60,160 nucleotides of DNA, taken from positions 20,769-80,928 of the forward strand of contig CAJTLS010000012.1 in assembly GCA_910577295.1 (NCBI GenBank), in the 5' to 3' direction. This DNA comes from an uncultured Eubacterium sp. (GTDB taxonomy: Bacteria; Bacillota; Clostridia; Lachnospirales; Lachnospiraceae). The position numbers were made by a program, and so were the translations under genes. Positions 18,248 to 26,490 of the stretch are shown piece by piece (within the stretch, counting starts at the first letter, position 1; each line of letters begins with the position of its first letter). The notes beneath the pieces were generated by a model. The model was given only the letters and a program-made list of their open reading frames with translations. It was not told the DNA's origin and ran no database searches.

Positions 18248-19936
18248 ATGCGTCGTTGCCTCATTTCATTTCTTCTTATTATCAGTATCATACTGGCTTC
18301 CTGCCAGCCCCTTACCACTTCCCGTTCACCCGGGATATCCTTTCGCGAATTTACGGACACGCTCTTTTGCGATTGGGTTTCCTGCGATTCACTAACATTA
18401 AACTATACGCTGAAAGAGCCCTCCCGCTACAACATTACACAACTTCCGCAGGGATTTGCCACCTCTTCCACAAACTCTTCTTCACATTCTGAGACGGAAA
18501 ATGTGCTCCAACGCCTGAACGAATACGAAAAAGACGAGCTCTCAAGTCAGGAACAAATTCTATATGACACATTGGAAGATTATCTGACACTGGAACTGTC
18601 AGAGGCTTCCTATGTCAAATTTGCAGACATCCTCAATCCATCTTCCGGCATTCAGGCGCAATTACCGGTTCTCTTAGCTGAATTTCATCTGGATTCAGAT
18701 GAGGATGTCAGTCAATATTTCTTACTTCTCCAGTCCGTTCCCTCCTATTTTCAACTGCTCGTGCAAATGGAGAAAGAAAAACAAACATCTGGATTACTGC
18801 CCGCAAAAACTACGCTTGAGCATGTCATCGACCAATGCCGGAGTTTCCTCTCGGAAAACGGCTGTCAAATGATAAAAGACTGCTTTAACCGACAAATCCG
18901 CACACATTTTCCGAAAGAGGCCGCGGAACTTGCACGCAAACACGACAACTATCTGGAAAAATATCTGATTCCCGCCTACAAAGACATGATTACGAGTCTG
19001 ACCGCTCTGCTGCCAGATGCCTCCGCCGACGGCGCCCTTGCCGCCTATCCAGAGGGTAAAAAATATTACGCCTGTCTCTTCCGCCAGAAAAGCGGCGCCT
19101 CCGAGACGGTTGTGTTCTGGAAGAAAAAACTGCTCAAACGCCTGCAGCGCGCAGAAGACAAACTGCTTTCTTATGCAGCAAAAGACCCCTCCGCATTTCG
19201 GACATGCGAGGATTACCAGCAGCGCAATTCGTCTCCCGAGTCGATTTTAGACACTTTGCAGGAGAAAATGAAAGCGGATTTCCCATCCTGCAGCTCTATC
19301 AGCTATGAGCTGCACCGTGTCGATGCCTCACTGGAAAATTATCTGAGTCCGGCCTTTTATCTCACGCCGCCCATTGATGATACGTCAAATAATGCCATCT
19401 ACATAAATTACTCGCCGCAGTACAGCCGCTCTTCCCTTTTTAATACGCTGGCCCATGAGGCATATCCCGGACACCTCTTTCAAAATTGTTACATGCGCGA
19501 ACAGAATCTTCCCCTATTGCGGTATCTCATGGACTATCCAGCCTATACAGAAGGGTACGCCACCTATGCAGAAATATACTCCTACCGCTATACCGGAGCG
19601 TCTCCAACGGAAGTTGGCATTCTGCAAAACAACGCCATTGCCAGCCACTGTCTCTATGCCCTCTGCGATATCGGTATTCATTACGACCACTGGAACAAGA
19701 CGCAGCTTTCTTCCTTTTTGGGCGAACATGGCATATCCGGCGCAGAAAACACAACGCGCATTTATGATGTGATTATTGACAGTCCGGGAAGCTATCTTCC
19801 CTATACCGTCGGCTTCTTACAAATCGAAGAACTGCGGCAGCATTTTCCCTCCGCCAAGAGTTTTCACACCTATCTGCTCAACATGGGCCCTACCTCATTT
19901 TCCATCCTAAAAAAATATGCGGCTTCCAAAAAATAA
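18248..19936 (+). CDS. DUF885 family lipoprotein (putative metallopeptidase)
   Basis: The 562-residue product begins with a lipoprotein signal (MRRCLISFLLIISIILASC, Cys19). Its C-terminal half contains HEAYPGH, the HExxxxH-type motif of the DUF885 family, followed by YTEGYATYAE. Members are predicted zinc-dependent hydrolases, with the Glu of EGYA contributing a ligand. The start is supported by CCGGAGG spaced 7 bases from the ATG. It is the first plus-strand gene of the window and stands alone between the CotS-like gene (divergent) and pckA. The substrate is unknown. Confidence 0.88.
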   Translation: MRRCLISFLLIISIILASCQPLTTSRSPGISFREFTDTLFCDWVSCDSLTLNYTLKEPSRYNITQLPQGFATSSTNSSSHSETENVLQRLNEYEKDELSSQEQILYDTLEDYLTLELSEASYVKFADILNPSSGIQAQLPVLLAEFHLDSDEDVSQYFLLLQSVPSYFQLLVQMEKEKQTSGLLPAKTTLEHVIDQCRSFLSENGCQMIKDCFNRQIRTHFPKEAAELARKHDNYLEKYLIPAYKDMITSLTALLPDASADGALAAYPEGKKYYACLFRQKSGASETVVFWKKKLLKRLQRAEDKLLSYAAKDPSAFRTCEDYQQRNSSPESILDTLQEKMKADFPSCSSISYELHRVDASLENYLSPAFYLTPPIDDTSNNAIYINYSPQYSRSSLFNTLAHEAYPGHLFQNCYMREQNLPLLRYLMDYPAYTEGYATYAEIYSYRYTGASPTEVGILQNNAIASHCLYALCDIGIHYDHWNKTQLSSFLGEHGISGAENTTRIYDVIIDSPGSYLPYTVGFLQIEELRQHFPSAKSFHTYLLNMGPTSFSILKKYAASKK

Positions 19937-19957
19937 ACGGTAAAGGGAAAGTTACGA

Positions 19958-19985
19958 TTGACTTTTTTACCCTTTCGGGTATAAT
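19958..19985 (+). promoter_or_regulatory. Promoter of pckA
   Basis: TTGACT (19958-19963) and TATAAT (19980-19985) lie 16 bp apart. The leader to the ATG at 20074 is about 80 nt, and the SD AGGAGGT sits 8 bases before the start. Confidence 0.75.
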
Positions 19986-20073
19986 TACAGTTGGGAAACG
20001 ATTTGAATTTTCCGTTTGTAATACTTCGTTTACTGAAGTATCAATAATATATTTTCTTAGGAGGTAAGATTTC

Positions 20074-21813
20074 ATGGCAACAAAAGCGAATTACAAACTC
20101 AGTGAAATTGGCGCTGGTAAAGTCGGTTTTCCTCGTACAGGGGAAGCAGTAACGAACACTCGTGCCATTGTTGAAGCTGCATTTTATGGTAACAATGTCG
20201 TTAAAGTAAACACATTAAAAGAGGCTTATAACTTAGCGAAAAATTCACCGGGTACAATTGTAACAGATATGCCTGTATACAGAGGTGAGGAATTTGGTTT
20301 GGATGCCGATGCCAAAGTTCTTCTTTTCAATGATGGCGCTGTAACCGGACGTTACGCTGCTGCGCGCCGTATCAAAGGCGAGCCGGGCGTAGATGCTGCA
20401 AAATTAGATAAAGTGGTTATGGATGCTGTTTACAAAACTCGTTTTAAGAAGTTGTATCATGCAACCTGCTTCGTTGGTTTGGATACAGAGTTCATGGCAA
20501 AAGCTCATCTTCTGATTCCGGAAGGAGAAGAGAATCTTCTTTACAACTGGATGCTGAACTTCCAATACATGAGCGATGAATATGTAAAAATGTATAAAAA
20601 CTCCGTTTCAATTGCCGATGGCAAGGAACCGGATATCTACATCTTTTCTGACCCGCAGTGGGCGCCTACGGAAAGCCCTGACGTAGATTATAGCTGTCTG
20701 AGCGACCCTATGACCCTCTGCTACTTTGATACAAACCAGAACTGTGCCGCTATTCTTGGTATGAAGTACTTTGGCGAGCACAAGAAAGGCACTCTGACTA
20801 TGGCTTGGGCGCTTGCAAACCGCAACGGTTACGCTTCCTGCCATGGCGGACAGAAAGAATACTCCTTAGAGGGCGGCAAAAAGTTTGTTGCTTCCGTATA
20901 TGGTCTTTCGGGTTCCGGTAAATCTACCCTGACACACGCAAAACACGGCGGCAAATACGACGCATTCGGTGGTATTAAAGTATTGCACGACGACGCCTTT
21001 ATTATCAACTCCGACACCTGCGCTTCAATTGCACTGGAACCGACTTACTTCGACAAGACAGCCGATTATCCTACCGGATGTCCAGATAACCAATATCTTT
21101 TGACGGTTCAGAACTGCTCGGCAACGATGGATGAGGACGGCAAGATTCAGCTCGTTACTGAAGATATCCGTAATGGTAACGGCCGTGCTATCAAATCCAA
21201 ACTTTGGTCTCCAAACCGCGTAGATAAGATTGACGCTCCGGTAAATGCTATTTTCTGGATTATGAAAGACCCTACGATGCCGCCAGTAATCAAATTAAAG
21301 GGTGCCGCTCTTGCTTCCGTAATGGGCGCAACTCTGGCAACAAAGACATCTACTGCTGAGCGTGTAGCTGCTGGTACTGATATGAATGCACTTCGTATTG
21401 TACCTTATGCAAACCCATTCAGAACTTATCCGCTTGTAAATGACTATGATAAGTTTAAAAAGCTGGTTGCCGAGAAAGACGTAGACTGCTATATCGTCAA
21501 TACCGGTGATTTCATGGGTACGAAATGCCAGCCTGCCGACACCTTAGGCATTCTTGAGACAATCGTAGAAGGAAACGCTAAGTTTGAGAAGTGGGGCAAC
21601 TTTGATGATATTGAAATCATGAATGACTGGCCGGGCAAAACTGCTGACTTCAAGCCTGACCTTAACGACGCTGACTACAAGGCAGCTCTTAAATCCGCAA
21701 TGCAGAACCGCGTAGATGCCGTTGAGAAATTCGCTACTGCAAAAGAAGGTTATGACAAGCTTCCGGACGAAGCACTTGCTGCTTTGAAGAAACTGGTAGA
21801 TGCTTTAAACTAA
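20074..21813 (+). CDS. pckA: Phosphoenolpyruvate carboxykinase (ATP)
   Basis: The 579-residue enzyme interconverts oxaloacetate and PEP with ATP/ADP. It shows the kinase-1a P-loop GLSGSGKST, the metal-binding HDDAFI segment (kinase-2 equivalent) and FRTYPLVND near the C-terminus. It is some 40-50 residues longer than E. coli PckA, with a distinctive N-terminus (MATKANYKLSEIGAGKVG) and C-terminus. In fermenters it often runs in the carboxylating direction, fixing CO2 onto PEP. It is monocistronic, with its own strong promoter and terminator. Confidence 0.95.
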   Translation: MATKANYKLSEIGAGKVGFPRTGEAVTNTRAIVEAAFYGNNVVKVNTLKEAYNLAKNSPGTIVTDMPVYRGEEFGLDADAKVLLFNDGAVTGRYAAARRIKGEPGVDAAKLDKVVMDAVYKTRFKKLYHATCFVGLDTEFMAKAHLLIPEGEENLLYNWMLNFQYMSDEYVKMYKNSVSIADGKEPDIYIFSDPQWAPTESPDVDYSCLSDPMTLCYFDTNQNCAAILGMKYFGEHKKGTLTMAWALANRNGYASCHGGQKEYSLEGGKKFVASVYGLSGSGKSTLTHAKHGGKYDAFGGIKVLHDDAFIINSDTCASIALEPTYFDKTADYPTGCPDNQYLLTVQNCSATMDEDGKIQLVTEDIRNGNGRAIKSKLWSPNRVDKIDAPVNAIFWIMKDPTMPPVIKLKGAALASVMGATLATKTSTAERVAAGTDMNALRIVPYANPFRTYPLVNDYDKFKKLVAEKDVDCYIVNTGDFMGTKCQPADTLGILETIVEGNAKFEKWGNFDDIEIMNDWPGKTADFKPDLNDADYKAALKSAMQNRVDAVEKFATAKEGYDKLPDEALAALKKLVDALN

Positions 21814-21852
21814 AGCATTTGTTTGAAACCAGCGTTCTTACGCTACTTGTAC

Positions 21853-21880
21853 CAGGTCTCTTTTTCACGAAAGAGACCTG
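21853..21880 (+). terminator. pckA terminator
   Basis: An 11-bp stem (CAGGTCTCTTT with AAAGAGACCTG) has a 6-base loop, followed by ATTTC and later a TTTTTT run. Confidence 0.8.
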
Positions 21881-21940
21881 ATTTCATATCAATTTTTTCT
21901 GAATATAAAAAACGACGTTTCAACAGGGAGGTGAATACAT

Positions 21941-22384
21941 TTGATTGGCAAATTATGGATGCGCAGGATACAAAAGAAAACTCTTTCTTTTGCCTTGTTT
22001 TTGTGCATATCTATTATGTTGACTAATTTATTTACCTACTTTAATTTTATTTCCGGCTTCACTTATCTGGGCAGTAATCCCGATGAAATCAACGTGAAGC
22101 CAAAAATAACTGCTTCTAACGAATGCTATCCTCTCTATTTAAGAGAGCGAATCGTTTCCAAGACGACATTTCCGGGTAGGTTAATGAAAACGGGCAGACA
22201 ACGGTTGCCCATGCGTTTTCCGATACCTCCCATCGTTCTCCTGATTGGTGCGGCATTCTTCTTTCTGTTTTTGTACCGACAGAAAAAGGGGCGTTTTCAT
22301 ACTCCTTACGTCGTTTTTAATCAATATATCATACGTTATATACACGACCAGGACGGAGAAAACTATCATTCCACACTTTCCTAA
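21941..22384 (+). CDS. Small two-helix membrane protein of unknown function (TTG start)
   Basis: The 147-residue product starts at TTG, 7 bases after GGGAGGTG. No ATG has such a signal, the next in-frame one being 6 codons in. It has a hydrophobic helix at about 16-38, a soluble loop of ~55 residues with Pro/Lys-rich sequence, a second helix at about 94-112 and a basic, Tyr-rich tail. I recognise no family. A 30-residue membrane peptide follows after a palindrome, so the two form a small operon. Confidence 0.65.
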   Translation: MIGKLWMRRIQKKTLSFALFLCISIMLTNLFTYFNFISGFTYLGSNPDEINVKPKITASNECYPLYLRERIVSKTTFPGRLMKTGRQRLPMRFPIPPIVLLIGAAFFFLFLYRQKKGRFHTPYVVFNQYIIRYIHDQDGENYHSTLS

Positions 22385-22401
22385 TTTTATATAAAATTAG
22401 G
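22380..22401. repeat. 22-bp perfect palindrome between two small membrane-protein genes
   Basis: The sequence CCTAATTTTAT followed by its complement overlaps the stop codon of the upstream gene and abuts the SD (GGAAAGGAGG) of the 30-residue ORF. There is no T run after it. It may stabilise the mRNA end or adjust translation of the downstream peptide, or it could be a protein-binding site. Confidence 0.55.
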
Positions 22402-22417
22402 AAAGGAGGAGCGTTTT

Positions 22418-22510
22418 ATGTTAGCAGTAAAAATCATCATCTGCGTTGTCGTGGTCGCTGCCATTTCCGCGTGGGCGTTTTGGATTGACCAGACTGCCGG
22501 TAAAGACTGA
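22418..22510 (+). CDS. 30-residue single-pass membrane peptide
   Basis: The ORF encodes a 30-residue peptide starting MLAVKIIICVVVVAAISAWA and ending with a polar tail (DQTAGKD). A strong SD (AAGGAGGAG, 6 bases) precedes the ATG. It is one transmembrane helix with almost no exposed sequence. The strong SD and the terminator-like hairpin at 22569-22596 support expression. It could be a membrane regulatory peptide or a toxin-like peptide. Confidence 0.55.
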   Translation: MLAVKIIICVVVVAAISAWAFWIDQTAGKD

Positions 22511-22568
22511 AACGAATAACAGAAAGCGCTTTGCGTTTTCTCCAGACAACTTAAATTTAATCCACAAT

Positions 22569-22596
22569 AAAAGGACACCTGATTAGGGTGTCCCTT
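22569..22596. terminator. Bidirectional terminator
   Basis: The stem GGACACC/GGTGTCC around 6-7 bases is flanked by AAAA and TTTTATT. It serves the small membrane genes on the plus strand and the convergent coiled-coil gene on the minus strand. Confidence 0.75.
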
Positions 22597-22749
22597 TTAT
22601 TCCATACGATGTTTGCGGATAATCTCCTCATACCTTCGGTTGGATGCCTGCATCTCAATCTCCAGCTCCATTTCTTCAAGCTGGGCCTCTTCCTGATTTA
22701 ACTCATCCAGCAACCCGAGAAGATCATCATCTGAAAAAAACTGCTCCAT
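22597..22749 (-). CDS. Small acidic coiled-coil protein (50 aa)
   Basis: I start at the ATG at 22749 (MEQFFSDDD), preceded by GGAGAGGTG. The frame runs 14 codons further up without an SD. The product is almost wholly helical and Glu/Leu-rich (LLDELNQEEAQLEEMELEIEMQ), a likely coiled coil, with a basic end (IIRKHRME). No family is recognised. Confidence 0.55.
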   Translation of the reverse strand: MEQFFSDDDLLGLLDELNQEEAQLEEMELEIEMQASNRRYEEIIRKHRME

Positions 22750-22975
22750 ACTGCTTTTTTCACCTCTCCTTAGTTCTAATATATCTATCATAACATAAAT
22801 TTATGTCTATCACAAGAGTTTCCCTTGCAAAAATATAAATTGTATTATAACATAATACTAGGGTCAAAAGCTGGAGCAGTCCAAAGCATCAGTCAAAAGG
22901 GCAAAATACCTTTTGTCCCTATAACAAAAACAAGAGAAACAGAGTAAACACTCTGCTCTGGAATGGAGGATATTT

Positions 22976-23338
22976 ATGCAGGATAATACCGTATTTGATT
23001 CACAAGATGTAAACCAAAATAAGGTGTTTGGAATTTTGGCGTATCTGGGTCTTCTAGTACTTGTACCGATTTTTGCAGCTAAAGATTCACAATATGCGAG
23101 ATTTCACGCCAATCAAGGGCTCGTACTCCTTATTTTTGAAGTAGCCGCTTATTTTATGGTTATCATTTGCCGCTTTATACTGTTTTTTGTTCCGTTTGCT
23201 GGCATTTTTATAAGCGTACTGCTAGGATTTTGTATTTTTTGTATCAGCATGGCATTTATCATACTTGGTATCGTAAATGCCTGCTCCAATGAGGCAAAAA
23301 AACTTCCTATTATTGGCGAAATTACCATCTTAAAATAG
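22976..23338 (+). CDS. DUF4870/Tic20-like small membrane protein
   Basis: The 120-residue product has a short polar N-terminus, then a motif common to the DUF4870/Tic20-like family (GILAYLGLLVLVPIFAAKDSQYARFHANQG), with three to four hydrophobic helices spanning about 17-112. The phrase ARFHANQGLVLL is characteristic. Function is unknown. It lies 34 bp before hydF on the same strand, but no functional link is apparent. Confidence 0.8.
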   Translation: MQDNTVFDSQDVNQNKVFGILAYLGLLVLVPIFAAKDSQYARFHANQGLVLLIFEVAAYFMVIICRFILFFVPFAGIFISVLLGFCIFCISMAFIILGIVNACSNEAKKLPIIGEITILK

Positions 23339-23372
23339 TGTGCACAGCCCTTTATCCGAAGGAGGTTTAGCA

Positions 23373-24566
23373 ATGAACGATACACCCCGTGGGGAGCGTT
23401 TACATATCGCCCTGTTTGGCCGCCGCAATGCTGGCAAGTCCAGTCTGATAAATGCACTTACTGGGCAGGATACTGCCATTGTTTCCGAAATCAAAGGAAC
23501 AACGACAGACCCCGTTTACAAGGCAATGGAAATCCTTCCTCTCGGGCCGGTATTGTTCATTGATACGCCCGGACTGGACGACGACGGAGCGCTGGGGGAA
23601 CAGCGGATAAACAAAGCAAGAAGCATTCTTAACCAGACCGATTTGGCCCTTGTGGTAGCAGATGGAAAAGAAGTTGAAAAGGATTTTCGTCAGGAAGAAG
23701 ATTTAATTGCATGGATGCAGAAAAAGGAGATTCCCTATCTTATTGTTTTAAACAAATATGATTTATGGAAAAATGAAGTTGCGTTGCCCGCTGTCTCCTA
23801 TGATATAGCAGTCAGCGCCGCAACGGGATTTCATATTGCCCGATTACGTGAACTACTTACCACAAAATTATCCGTTAATGACACCAAAAGAACGTTAGTG
23901 CGCGATTTGCTGCAACCCACTGATGTAGTCGTTCTCGTTGTTCCACTGGACTCGTCCGCCCCAAAAGGGAGACTTATTCTTCCACAACAGCAGGTCATAC
24001 GTGATGTTCTGGAAGCGGGTGCTTCTGCGCTTGTCTGTCGGGATACCGAACTTTCCGATACCCTGAAACATCTGAAAGACAAACCACGCTTAGTCATTAC
24101 CGATTCACAGGTATTTTCTACCACAGCCGACATCGTTCCTCAGGATGTCCCTCTGACATCCTTTTCTATTTTGTTCTCACGTTATAAGGGAAATCTCGCC
24201 ATCCAACTAGCCGGAATCGACGCTATCCGTGAGCTTCAGAATGGGGATTGTATTCTCATCGCGGAGGGCTGTACCCACCACCGCCGCTGCGAAGATATCG
24301 GCACGGTTAAAATTCCGCGCTGGCTGCACGAATATACGAAAAAGAAATTCCGCTTTGAGACTTGCAGCGGCAATCAGTTTCCATCGAACCTCTCCCCTTA
24401 CCGGCTTGTCATACACTGCGGCGGCTGTACGCTGAATCAAAAAGAAATGGCTTTCCGCATCGCCAAGTGCCGCGACAATCATATACCAATCGTAAACTAT
24501 GGTATTCTCATCGCCCACCTAAAAGGTGTACTTACACGAAGCTTAGAGCCATTTTCAATTCTTTAA
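23373..24566 (+). CDS. hydF: [FeFe] hydrogenase H-cluster maturation GTPase HydF
   Basis: I start at the ATG at 23373 (MNDTPRG) behind GAAGGAGG, giving 397 residues. The N-terminal GTPase domain has the P-loop GRRNAGKSS, a TTTDP switch, DTPGLDD and NKYD. The C-terminal domain carries the iron-sulfur ligands (CTH near 310 and HCGGC near 360). HydF is the scaffold that receives the 2Fe subcluster from HydE/HydG and delivers it to HydA. Its presence implies an FeFe hydrogenase and fermentative H2 metabolism. HydE and HydG are not in this window. Confidence 0.96.
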   Translation: MNDTPRGERLHIALFGRRNAGKSSLINALTGQDTAIVSEIKGTTTDPVYKAMEILPLGPVLFIDTPGLDDDGALGEQRINKARSILNQTDLALVVADGKEVEKDFRQEEDLIAWMQKKEIPYLIVLNKYDLWKNEVALPAVSYDIAVSAATGFHIARLRELLTTKLSVNDTKRTLVRDLLQPTDVVVLVVPLDSSAPKGRLILPQQQVIRDVLEAGASALVCRDTELSDTLKHLKDKPRLVITDSQVFSTTADIVPQDVPLTSFSILFSRYKGNLAIQLAGIDAIRELQNGDCILIAEGCTHHRRCEDIGTVKIPRWLHEYTKKKFRFETCSGNQFPSNLSPYRLVIHCGGCTLNQKEMAFRIAKCRDNHIPIVNYGILIAHLKGVLTRSLEPFSIL

Positions 24567-24578
24567 CGGTGAGTTCAT

Positions 24579-26477
24579 TTACCGCAGCGCCTCTCCCCGT
24601 TTCGCCTTATTCGCAACTTTATTCATATACATTACTTCATCGCTTTCTTTTATAAAACTTTCCAATGTATCATCCGCTTTCGGAACACGTCGTATGGCGC
24701 CGAAACTGGCATGAATATCGTACTCTTTTTCATTGCTTGCATTGAAATCATCCAAATATTTTTCCATCTTGCCCATACAAATCAAGCCCTGCTGCTCATT
24801 AAAGTTTTTGCCGACAACGACAAACTCATCTCCGCCGGTTCTTGCCTGTATCACATCATCCCCGCAAGCTTTATCAATCGCCTCACGCACTTTACAGAGC
24901 GCAAAATCTCCCTCTACATGGCCATAATTGTCGTTAATCTGCTTCATTCCATCCAAATCAATAATGGATAAGAATATTGTCTCCCCTTTCTCCCTTGCCT
25001 CCTCAAACATAGGATTGGCATAGTTCTCGAAACCGCGGCGGTTATACATACCAGTCAACGCATCCCTGTCATACATATTTTCCAACTGATTCATCAGACG
25101 CTGCATTTTCTGATACGTGATAATGTTCTGAATCTGATTTCCCATAATAATATTCCAGTACAGATACATCTTTCCTGTCACTTCTATATCGTAGAAGCGA
25201 AACGCCTCGTAACCAAAACATTTATCCTGAAAATGGATTGGTGCGAAATACCATATCTGCGCTTCTTCTCCTGTCATGATGTCAGGAAGAAGTTCCCGTT
25301 TTTCAAACGGCATACGGATATGCTCTTTCTCTTTTTTGTCTTTTATCGCCAAGCGCAATACCATCTGCTCTGTGTAAGCAGAGGGATTTTCATTCTCCAT
25401 AATATCATCGCAAAGACACAGACAATAATCCCGCAAACCCGGAATACTGTAACTGTAATATGTAATTCGCTCGGATATATCATTAATTGTATGACACTCA
25501 CTCAAATGTATAGACATAAAATGAAACTGCATCTCCCTGTTTTGTTTTACATTTTCTGTCTCATACAAGCGTTGGCGCAAATCGAGCGTCTCCTTGCTTC
25601 CGGTTGTTATACATCCGCACGTTTCCCTCTTTTTAATAATCGCATCAAAATAGTAATCCTCTACCTTGTGCGGACATTCCTGCTTTTCATCAATAATCTC
25701 TACTGCCTTGCTTCCCATTTCATAAAAAGGAACTACTACTGTTGTAATTGATGGTGTGAAAGACAGCGTTGCTTTTATTCCATCATAGCCGCTGACACAA
25801 ATATCTTCCGGAACACGGTATCCGCGTCCGTTTAATTCACTGGCAACTGCCATCGCCATATAATCGTTGGCACAAATAATCGCTTCCGGCATCTCTTCCC
25901 CGCCTAAAAACCAGTCGCAAGCTTCCTTTCCTTTTCCTTTCCAAAAATCCCCCCAAAAATACTGCCTTTCATTAACAGGTAGATTATGTTCTTTCATTTT
26001 ACGAAAAAAGCTGTCCAAACGCTCTCTGGCATCCCAATGGTCTTCCGGTCCCGTCATAAAACAAAGACGTTTCAGATGATGGTCCACAATAAAATGGTCG
26101 ATAATACCATCCATACACGTTTTATTATCCACTAACAGATTGTTTATGCCCTCAACAACTTCACGGACGCTGACAACCGGACAACGGCACCGTGTTCTCA
26201 CAAACTCAATGATTTTCTCGCGCCCCTCCAAATTTTCAATCGTGTCCAACGCTAAAATAACTCCGTCTAAGTCTTCATAGATGGGGAGTTCCCACAAAGT
26301 CTGATCACCGACAAGATAGCGCTCATTATGTCCGTAATTTCCATAGGCACCAAATATGGCTACATTATAGCCCAATTGTTCCGCTTTCTGTATTATGCCC
26401 TGACATAAACAATTTTGAAATTCGCTTGCTACCCGTTCCAGTAACACACCAATTGTCTTTCTTTTATTTGAAAACAT
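24579..26477 (-). CDS. LacI-type sensor domain fused to GGDEF diguanylate cyclase
   Basis: I start at the ATG at 26477, 8 bases after TTAGGAGG, giving 632 residues. Residues ~8-285 resemble a LacI/periplasmic-binding sensor (KTIGVLLE..., EAIICANDYMAMAVA, DICVSGYDGI) but without the DNA-binding headpiece. A ~190-residue central region follows, then a GGDEF domain (about 460-632) with an intact TGGDEF active site. It should make c-di-GMP in response to a small molecule, possibly a sugar, bound in the cytoplasm, since no signal peptide is seen. The upstream nucleotidyltransferase gene is 13 bp away on the same strand. Confidence 0.92.
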   Translation of the reverse strand: MFSNKRKTIGVLLERVASEFQNCLCQGIIQKAEQLGYNVAIFGAYGNYGHNERYLVGDQTLWELPIYEDLDGVILALDTIENLEGREKIIEFVRTRCRCPVVSVREVVEGINNLLVDNKTCMDGIIDHFIVDHHLKRLCFMTGPEDHWDARERLDSFFRKMKEHNLPVNERQYFWGDFWKGKGKEACDWFLGGEEMPEAIICANDYMAMAVASELNGRGYRVPEDICVSGYDGIKATLSFTPSITTVVVPFYEMGSKAVEIIDEKQECPHKVEDYYFDAIIKKRETCGCITTGSKETLDLRQRLYETENVKQNREMQFHFMSIHLSECHTINDISERITYYSYSIPGLRDYCLCLCDDIMENENPSAYTEQMVLRLAIKDKKEKEHIRMPFEKRELLPDIMTGEEAQIWYFAPIHFQDKCFGYEAFRFYDIEVTGKMYLYWNIIMGNQIQNIITYQKMQRLMNQLENMYDRDALTGMYNRRGFENYANPMFEEAREKGETIFLSIIDLDGMKQINDNYGHVEGDFALCKVREAIDKACGDDVIQARTGGDEFVVVGKNFNEQQGLICMGKMEKYLDDFNASNEKEYDIHASFGAIRRVPKADDTLESFIKESDEVMYMNKVANKAKRGEALR

Positions 26478-26490
26478 GATGTTTAACCTC

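Noticed and set aside
22860..22925. GGGTCAAAAG-like blocks shared loosely with 45838-45860
   Set aside because: Too short and only partly alike to claim a repeat; may be chance or a remnant.
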